A stretch of DNA of 64,000 nucleotides from Diogma glabrata. Its lineage: Eukaryota; Arthropoda; Insecta; Diptera; Cylindrotomidae. The DNA lies in NCBI GenBank assembly GCA_963693315.1, contig OY856186.1, forward strand, positions 281,102,346-281,166,345. The letters are read 5' to 3'. The notes below the pieces were generated by a model. The model was given only the letters and a program-made list of their open reading frames with translations, did no database searches and had not been told where the DNA came from. Made by a program: the position numbers and the translations under genes. Positions 57,573 to 64,000 of the stretch are shown piece by piece (the stretch's first letter is position 1; every line of letters starts with the position of its first letter).

Positions 57573-59303
57573 TCAACTCGATTGGGGTAAATTGAATGAC
57601 GGATCGGCTAACTTTATCTGAGATGGTATTGATAGATCAGGAATTTCAATTCGAGCACAAGGTATATTGTTGGTAATTGTGGGCAGAATGTAAAACTTGA
57701 GTGTAACCTTAAAATCCGATACACACGATGCGATAGTAATGTGGGTTTTGTGTTTAATGAGAGTCTTTGCTCCAGCAATACCAGTAATGGATTTGAACGT
57801 TGGATATTTACGAGCTTGTAGTAAGTGGCATGCATTTGCGGTGATAAAATTCATAGTGGAACCACTGTCTAGTAATGCTCTGCACAGAATTTTTATGCCG
57901 TCATGAACTAATGCATGAACCATGGCTGTACCTAGCAATACGATGTCTTCACTATGTCGTGTGAATTTTGTTGGTTGAAGAGATGATGATGTACAAGTAT
58001 TCTCTACGTTTACTTCATTTGATGACGTTGTGGAGTCACGAAGTGATTGCTCAAAACAATGGTTCGAAGCTCCTGACTGACTTGTAGGTTGAGATACGAA
58101 TTCAGGGCGTTCGAAGTGCAGCAGGGTGTGATGCTTTAAAGCACATTTGTTGCAAGGAGGATGACGGCACTCACTAATGGCGTGTCGGTCTAGTAGACAG
58201 TTTCCGCAAAGGCGACGATCTTTGACAAAGTGATACCTTGCTCTTGGATTGAACCTATCACTTAAAAATGTTGGGCAATGAGGCAGAGCGTGGGATCCTG
58301 AACAACATGCACATTCACTATTGGATGATCCAGATGGTGTACTGACTGCGTTTAAAGAAATTTGTCGAGCTGCTTTATGAGGACGAGACTGAGTTAAATT
58401 AGAGTTAGAGGTCAATGCTTCAAGCACTCTAATGCGCCCACGTAGTATTTCTATGAATTCGGTGAACGTCAAAATGGAATTTGGTTTTGTCTTCTTGATC
58501 ACATGAATTCTGGAAGACTGATCCAATCGCTGGACTAAGTGGTGCACCAGAAATAAGTCCCATTCATGGACGGGAACGCTTAAAGACTTTAATGCATTAT
58601 AATGCTTGGAAATTTTATCAATGAATAGTTGCAGAGCTTTGCATGAATGTTCTTGAGGATTACGTACCTCATATAATTCGCGGGTATGATGTCTCTGGAT
58701 TGATGTTTCGTTATCATATTTTTCACACAGTAGCTTCCATGCAGTTTCATAGTTTGATGTTGTTACTGGTATACTAGATATTAGAGAATAAGCCGACCCA
58801 GAACGAATACTAGAAATCAAATACAGAAATTTTACTGTGTTATCTAACTTTTTGTTGTGAATTAGATCTATAAAGATATCCCTAAAAGACAACCAATCCG
58901 ACTCCAACCCATTAAATACTGGTAATGTTAATTCTGGAAGACGTAGACTCGCAGAGACGGTCGTGCTTGAGTTCAAGTCATGCTGAGAGGTATTGTGAAA
59001 TGACGTGGACAACGAAACTTCTTCGGATTTTTTGATATCGTGCAACTTGTCGCGTAATATAACTTCTAGGTTGCTGTAATCATCTTCAAAACTTGAACGG
59101 TCCAGAGCCGCAGTGTCATCTAGACATTCTAATTTATTTTGTACTGCGTCATACTTGTCATAGACCCGTTGGAGGCGACGAAGTAAGGACTCTACCCCAC
59201 CAATTGATATGGCTGCTGACAGTTTTGATTTGAATGCTGTCAACTGACCTTTAAAAGCGGCACGTTGCTTTTTGAGAAGCTCAATGTTTGCCGTGTCCGC
59301 CAT
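57573..59303 (-). CDS. gag: BEL/Pao gag and aspartic protease
   Basis: A 576-residue ORF. Residues 1-95 are helical and charged (coiled-coil-like). A DUF1759-type gag domain spans roughly 120-300, starting LPELTLPVFNGLESDWLSF. Three cysteine knuckles follow: 331-343 (CACCSGSHALPHC), 366-379 (CGNCLLDRHAISEC, a CX2CX4HX4C match) and 384-396 (CNKCALKHHTLLH). They are expected to bind the element RNA. The retropepsin region at about 455-560 has the catalytic ALLDSGSTMNF (Asp479). The ATG at 59303 gives MADTANIELLKKQR and is the first Met in frame, 443 bp inside the primer-binding site. The stop at 57573 falls exactly where the pol frame should continue, so it reflects a one-base frame change. Confidence 0.93.
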   Translation of the reverse strand: MADTANIELLKKQRAAFKGQLTAFKSKLSAAISIGGVESLLRRLQRVYDKYDAVQNKLECLDDTAALDRSSFEDDYSNLEVILRDKLHDIKKSEEVSLSTSFHNTSQHDLNSSTTVSASLRLPELTLPVFNGLESDWLSFRDIFIDLIHNKKLDNTVKFLYLISSIRSGSAYSLISSIPVTTSNYETAWKLLCEKYDNETSIQRHHTRELYEVRNPQEHSCKALQLFIDKISKHYNALKSLSVPVHEWDLFLVHHLVQRLDQSSRIHVIKKTKPNSILTFTEFIEILRGRIRVLEALTSNSNLTQSRPHKAARQISLNAVSTPSGSSNSECACCSGSHALPHCPTFLSDRFNPRARYHFVKDRRLCGNCLLDRHAISECRHPPCNKCALKHHTLLHFERPEFVSQPTSQSGASNHCFEQSLRDSTTSSNEVNVENTCTSSSLQPTKFTRHSEDIVLLGTAMVHALVHDGIKILCRALLDSGSTMNFITANACHLLQARKYPTFKSITGIAGAKTLIKHKTHITIASCVSDFKVTLKFYILPTITNNIPCARIEIPDLSIPSQIKLADPSFNLPQSS

Positions 59304-59746
59304 AATTATCGCAAACTATAAGAAATGAGATAACACACTTATTGAATTTAAACGAATCGAGTCCAAGGCTTAGCAAGCCACTATCTTTCGTCAGACTACT
59401 AACCCCAAATGAGACCTGAGACGACAGATACGATTTTCTGTACAAAAATACAATCCAAATTGAAACCGAATTAGAGACAATGACATAACATGACGGTGGA
59501 TATTATTGTCTTAGCAAAAAGGACAATTTAGATTAAAATTGAATTAAAGAAAATGACATAATATTTTGATGACGACAGATATTATTTCTTAACAAAAATG
59601 ACAATTCAACTTGACCAGACTTGCAAATTGATGAAACAAATGTTTTTAGTTGATATTTAAATTGTATAATAACTATAAAAATATATTTACTTAAATTTAA
59701 TACTTAAAGAATACCTGACAGAATCTTGATTATTAGCGCCCTCTAT
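59304..59746 (-). other. BEL/Pao 5' leader
   Basis: 443 bp between the primer-binding site and the gag start. Non-coding; it would hold packaging signals, not resolvable by eye. A loosely duplicated phrase (ATTGAATT..AGA(C/A)AATGACATAA) is present near 59470-59560. Confidence 0.6.
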
Positions 59747-59764
59747 ATCCGGCTCGAAGGACCA
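59747..59764 (-). promoter_or_regulatory. Primer-binding site complementary to tRNA-Tyr
   Basis: On the minus strand, three bases after the 5' LTR, TGGTCCTTCGAGCCGGAT matches 18 bases complementary to the 3' end of animal tRNA-Tyr (acceptor ...TCCGGCTCGAAGGA plus CCA). This would prime minus-strand DNA synthesis. The tRNA match is from recalled tRNA-Tyr sequence, not a search. Confidence 0.85.
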
Positions 59765-59767
59765 AAA

Positions 59768-62034
59768 TGTACACGCCTCTGGCTTGGCAGTGGACTGTAT
59801 GATTTGTTTTTTTGTTGGAAGATGAAGAAGCCAAAGGATGTGACATGGATCAGCTCACACAGCGGTTGAAATTGATGACATTAATTAGATAAATTTGTTA
59901 ATGCCTTACAAGGCTATTGATGATGACGATATGTATGTATAAAGTATAATTGCTGATATAAGTGTCATAAATTTGTTAATGCCTTACAAGGCCATTGATG
60001 AATAGAATATGATTGTCAATATAACTGATATAGATTTGTTAGTTCCTTACAAAATTCTTGATGATGAAGATATAATATATAAATCCTGTTATATGGTGAC
60101 ACACATTTGGTAATGCCTTACAAGGCTACGGATGATGACGATATAAACTGGTACATATGAATGTTGATGTAAGTAATATAAATTTGTAAATGCCTTACAA
60201 GGCCATTGATGAATAGAATATGATTGTCAATATAACTGGTATAGATTTGTTAGTTCCTTACAAAATTCTTGATGATGAAGATGTAATATATAAATCCTGT
60301 TATATGGTGATACACATTTGGTAATGCCTTACAAGGCTACGGATGATGACGATATAAACTGGTACATATGATTGTTGATGTAAGTAATATAAATTTGTAA
60401 ATGCCTTACAAGGCCACTGATGAATAGAATATGATTGTCAATATAACTGATGTACATTTGTTATTGCCTTACAAAATTCTTGATGATGACGATATGAAAT
60501 ATAAATACTGTTATATGATGATATGCATTTGGCAACGCCTTACAAGGCTACGGATGATGACGATATAATATATACAAATCCAAATTTTGATATATGGTAA
60601 TATAAATCTGTTGCCATATGAAACTCTTGATGAAGGCTACTGATGATGGCGGTATAAAATTTGTGGCGGTAATTGATGCCACAAATCTGTGAATGCCTTA
60701 CAAGGCGAATGATGACCAAACTGTGATTGCTGAAATAAATGATAAGTCTGTTAATGCGATATCAAACTCGATGACGGTGATGACGATATAAATGGATAAA
60801 TACAAAAGTTGTTCTATGATGAAAATTTGTTAATGCCATACATGACTATTGGTAATTGATAATATAGTTGTTATAAATCTATAAATGCCTGACAAGGCGA
60901 TTAATGAACAAAATATGACTGCTAATTGTCCATTAAAATATAATTCACTTCGCAGTTATCCAGGAATAAAAATATAATAATGCCTCACACGGCTATTTGA
61001 TAATTGACAATATTGTTGCTATAAATCTATGAATGCCTGACAAGGCGATTAATGAACAAAATATGACTGCTGATTGTCCATTAAAATATAATTCACTTCG
61101 CAATTATCCAGGAATAAAAATATAATAATGCCTCACACGGCTATTTGATCAGACACGCCCTGATGCCATGACTAGAAAAATGGCGGAATTCTACTAAATC
61201 CAAAAACTCAACACATTTTCTTTATTTTTATTTCACTTTAATGAACAAAAGTTTAACACAAACTTGATACACGATTAATCTATTAAATTTTAATGCCCGA
61301 ACAAATAATTTATATAAAACTGCAACGAGCTTAAAGGCAAAAATTACTCTAAAAAGTCGAGTTTAAATTACAGAATATATTTTAAGATGATGTTGATAAT
61401 ACAAAAATTATATCAAAAAGAAGAGAGATATATTAAAAACATGAAGACTTATATATCTAAAACTTAACAATCCGACAACCCAACAAAAAATATGTTCCAC
61501 AATTTTATTATAAATTTTAGCAATATAGCACAAATTCTACTGATTGTAGCCAAAAATTGCTGTTTTCCTTAACAACGGGACATCATATTAATTGTCAAGC
61601 TGACGTCTTAAAATGTAAACAACTTATAATATTTGGCAATTATTCATTTAAATAATATTTTTTTATATATTTCTAGAATTATAAATGGCATCTTAAGATA
61701 CTTCATCTCTCAAAAGGACATAATAGAAATAATTTTCTGATTGTAGAAGTTAAGTTAATCCTAACACCAGGTATTTGAACATTATATCTGTGCTAACTTT
61801 TATTTATTTCTTTTTAGAAACATTGAGATGATTAAAGTAATTCATCTTACAATGAAAGAAGTTCAGCAATATCTACTGATTGAAATTTAAAATTGGTTTA
61901 TGTTTATGTTGATGTAATACAACATATAAACAACATCAAAAAAGTTAAGTTAATTTGAATACTAGTCATGTGAATATTACATTTTCTGATAATTTTTATT
62001 TATTTCTTTTTAGAATTTTGACGAGGTGTCAACA
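59768..62034 (-). repeat. BEL/Pao 5' LTR (right on plus strand)
   Basis: Same 2267-bp sequence as 49804-52070, offset by 9964. The one difference found is C at 60417 versus T at 50453. It would hold the promoter; a TATA element cannot be singled out in this AT-rich sequence. Confidence 0.95.
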
Positions 62035-62039
62035 GTGAG
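62035..62039. repeat. BEL/Pao target duplication, right copy (GTGAG)
   Basis: GTGAG immediately after the LTR, matching 49799-49803. Confidence 0.9.
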
Positions 62040-62414
62040 GACAACTGAATTTTGAAGTATATGTGACAGAAATATTCGGTTGGCACAAAATGAGGTTGTG
62101 ATGAACGAATTTTTTCTTTCAGTGTTGTATTGTGAAACGGCTACTTACGTTTCAACCAAAAAAAGAAAAAAAGAAAAAACAACTTATTAAATGGTTAAAA
62201 AAGGCACTAATGTCACTAGTTTACAAAAAAAATCTCCCGAAATAAAACCCAACTTTTCTTATAAATTTTGACCTCCTGAACACGAATATCATATTCATTT
62301 TTTTTGGTTAGCTCTTATTTTTGAGATATTCATGAAAAACCAATTTTTTTGGTGATAAAAAATGTTGTTTCGGTTTTTGGGTCTCATATTTTACAAAACA
62401 AATAAATTAAATAT
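62040..62414. other. Spacer between BEL/Pao and the gypsy-like element
   Basis: AT-rich, with no supported feature. ATAT at 62411-62414 may be the target duplication of the element to the right; its partner is outside the window. Confidence 0.4.
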
Positions 62415-63032
62415 TGTTACGTTTTTCACACCTTACTTCGAATTGGCCTTACTCACAATTCGATAAACGCAATTCCCAATCTCTTCCTGAGTTCGATCAC
62501 TGATTAGTAAGCACAAACACCAGGTTTTATTAAGTATTCAACACCTTAATTGTTTCACAACAACAGGAAAACAATACAGCAAACGATATTCTTGACTAGA
62601 ATATTCTTCCAACAGCTTCCGAAACTCCAACGGTTGATTGTAGAAATTTCCAGTAATAGAACGTTTAAAATAATACACAAAATATTTCTTAAAACTTTAT
62701 TCACAAATTTAAAGATCACTTTTATAATTTTAACTTCACTATCACAGGTTTAAAATAAACTAATTCAAAACTACAAGAGGCAATTTTCTTATATACCTTC
62801 TGCAATACTTCTAGATAATTCGACATCACTTTCCAGAAACCTTGAGAAAATATTAGAATATTCGATTATTTTACGTTATGTTGATTTGATTCATAAAATC
62901 GTTTATGTTGACCCTATTTCTAAGAAGAGACAACAACAACAATATTCATTTCATTAATTTGTTTGTTGTGTTTTGTTGATTTTATTTTCCTGGAAGTGAC
63001 CGTAATCGTCTAGATTTTTCTGAATCGTAACA
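62415..63032 (-). repeat. LTR of a Ty3/gypsy-like element (3' LTR, minus orientation)
   Basis: A 618-bp block starting TGTTACGTTTTTCACACC and ending CTGAATCGTAACA, so the ends form the inverted repeat TGTTACG/CGTAACA. The minus-strand sequence just upstream (AAGTGGAGGGTAA) is a typical polypurine tract and overlaps the stop of the adjacent ORF. The second LTR would lie beyond the window. Confidence 0.8.
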
Positions 63033-64000
63033 TTACCCTCCACTTAAGCCTGTTCGTCCCGAACAGGATCTAGATCTCTCCTCCAATTGTTGAATCCAAA
63101 CATTTTTTTTTCTTTTCCTATTTCCCAGACTGTTTAGAATTACTTCCGGTTCCTTTCTAAGTACTGGGCCATTACCTTGTTTTATGTCAGCCCACCGTGA
63201 TGAGTAGGGATTCTCATTATTTCTAAATTGCTTCTTATCACTTCCCTTTGGGAGTTTCACAATGCCATGTCTCCGAACCATTCTCATTTTCAGCTGCGAT
63301 TCATCCCCGTTTGTAGCTATTTGAACCACCTCTTTTACATCGCTCACCTCGTTATGGACTTGGACCTGTTTCCTTTTTAACTTTCGGCGTTTGTTTAAAC
63401 GTCTGCGTCGGTTGACGTTTCTCTCCCTCATCTGTATGGATGGTGCTGGATTTTCTTCTGCACTGCGTAGTTCCTCATCGCTGCCAATATTTGTTGACTC
63501 TGCCTCATTCACAAGTAGTGGCATCCCAACATTATTAACCTTTAGGATTCCACATCCAAAATCGAAGACTAATCCCTTCGCCTTCATGAAGTCCATCCCC
63601 AAAATGACTTCATCCATAATGTCTGCCACTAGCACCTCTTGTTGATAGCAGTTATTTCCCAATTTTATTTCAGCGATTCTTTTACCTTCTATTTCAGCGC
63701 ATTCTCCATATACTGTTTGGAGTTTCAATCCATCTGATGGTTCCAAAACACCGTCAATTAAACCTTTGCGAACGAATGTTCGAGCTGAACCTGTATCCAG
63801 TGTCATGAAGCAACCTTTGCCTTCAAGTTGTCCGTTGATACCCAAGCTTTCACAATTTACCGCAATTCTTGAAATTGGAATGCAGGCTGCATTCTCCTCA
63901 CTTTTTGGCTTTACAGTTGCACCTTCAACAGGCTTCCGTTGAATAGGAGACGAAGATCTATCACGCTTCCTGTTCCAGCAGTCCTGTGAGATATGGCCCG
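63033..64000 (-). CDS. Ty3/gypsy-like gag zinc knuckle and protease, partial
   Basis: The frame is open from the window edge (64000) to the stop at 63033, so the N-terminus is missing and the TTG at 63845 is not a real start. The first residues contain the end of a CCHC knuckle (GHISQDCWNRKRD), and a retropepsin follows with LDTGSARTFVRKGL and the flap-side ILGMDFMKAKGL. A long basic linker (VNRRRRLNKRRKLKRKQ) fills the middle. The stop codon abuts the 3' LTR, leaving no room for RT, RNase H or integrase. Either pol was deleted with the protease joined to the extreme 3' end, or this is a non-autonomous variant. Composition is less AT-rich than the flanks. Confidence 0.75.
   Translation of the reverse strand, partial: GHISQDCWNRKRDRSSSPIQRKPVEGATVKPKSEENAACIPISRIAVNCESLGINGQLEGKGCFMTLDTGSARTFVRKGLIDGVLEPSDGLKLQTVYGECAEIEGKRIAEIKLGNNCYQQEVLVADIMDEVILGMDFMKAKGLVFDFGCGILKVNNVGMPLLVNEAESTNIGSDEELRSAEENPAPSIQMRERNVNRRRRLNKRRKLKRKQVQVHNEVSDVKEVVQIATNGDESQLKMRMVRRHGIVKLPKGSDKKQFRNNENPYSSRWADIKQGNGPVLRKEPEVILNSLGNRKRKKNVWIQQLEERSRSCSGRTGLSGG

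Larger units (their letters stand above)
49804..62034 (-). mobile_element. Full-length BEL/Pao LTR retrotransposon, 12.2 kb
   Basis: The element lies on the minus strand. It has two 2267-bp LTRs, a tRNA-Tyr-type primer-binding site, a gag-protease ORF, a pol ORF with RT, RNase H, integrase and the C-terminal DUF5641-type domain, a polypurine tract and a perfect 5-bp target duplication (GTGAG). The LTRs differ by a single base that I can find (T at 50453, C at 60417), so insertion is very recent. A 2-kb non-coding segment with tandem repeats lies between pol and the 3' LTR. Frame breaks between about 57580 and 57000 separate protease from RT, so this copy may not make a complete polyprotein. 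Confidence 0.95.

Noticed and set aside
57541..57600. Programmed ribosomal frameshift between gag-protease and pol
   Set aside because: BEL elements normally encode one polyprotein, and several other frame breaks follow within 600 bp. Indels or sequence error fit better, and no convincing slippery site plus structure was seen.
54615..57906. Plus-strand ORFs of 63-82 codons within the BEL element
   Set aside because: Antisense shadows of the gag and pol ORFs.

Overview
The window is AT-rich, gene-poor animal DNA, most likely from an insect (order not resolved). It is dominated by nested and tandem transposable elements. The evidence for an insect is a BEL/Pao retrotransposon with a tRNA-Tyr type primer site, an R1/LOA-like and an RTE-like LINE, Helitron coding fragments, a hAT-type element ending in CAGTGGCGTAGC, Ty3/gypsy pieces and many foldback MITEs. 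No intact host protein-coding gene, rRNA or tRNA gene was recognised. One possible first coding exon lies at 745-793.

Layout. 1-6096: AT-rich DNA with a candidate exon, hairpins, a perfect 93-bp inverted-repeat MITE, a 450-bp tandem duplication and a copy of repeat family Y. 6097-11700: a Helitron-like palindrome, then two nearly identical 2.5-kb tandem units, each with two 9-bp minisatellites and a broken Helitron N-terminal fragment. 11800-17390: another palindrome, families Z and X, then featureless AT-rich DNA. 17388-27440: a repeat family R that has been interrupted twice, by a 6.04-kb chimeric LINE insertion (R1/LOA-like 5' part joined to an RTE-like 3' part) and by a 566-bp solo LTR with a GACT duplication. 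A 327-bp (TA)n tract lies inside this region. 27440-34400: AT-rich DNA, split relics of the Helitron-associated blocks in inverted orientation, and the inverted partner of family X. 34410-38424: a 4.0-kb hAT-type element with a perfect 8-bp target duplication, containing a foldback and a LINE fragment. 38425-49800: small repeats, a GC-rich 565-bp palindrome, an inverted family Y copy and a decayed Ty3/gypsy pol. 49799-62039: a complete 12.2-kb BEL/Pao element on the minus strand. 62415-64000: the 3' end of a Ty3/gypsy-like element on the minus strand, running off the window.

How the parts work together. The BEL element is the only nearly intact mobile unit. Its plus-strand order of 3' LTR, polypurine tract, pol, gag-protease, primer-binding site and 5' LTR is the normal order read on the minus strand. 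Its two 2267-bp LTRs differ by one base as far as I can see, so it inserted recently, yet a 600-bp stretch between protease and reverse transcriptase carries several frame breaks. Everything else is decayed. The tandem repeats provide empty-site controls that date and delimit the insertions inside them.
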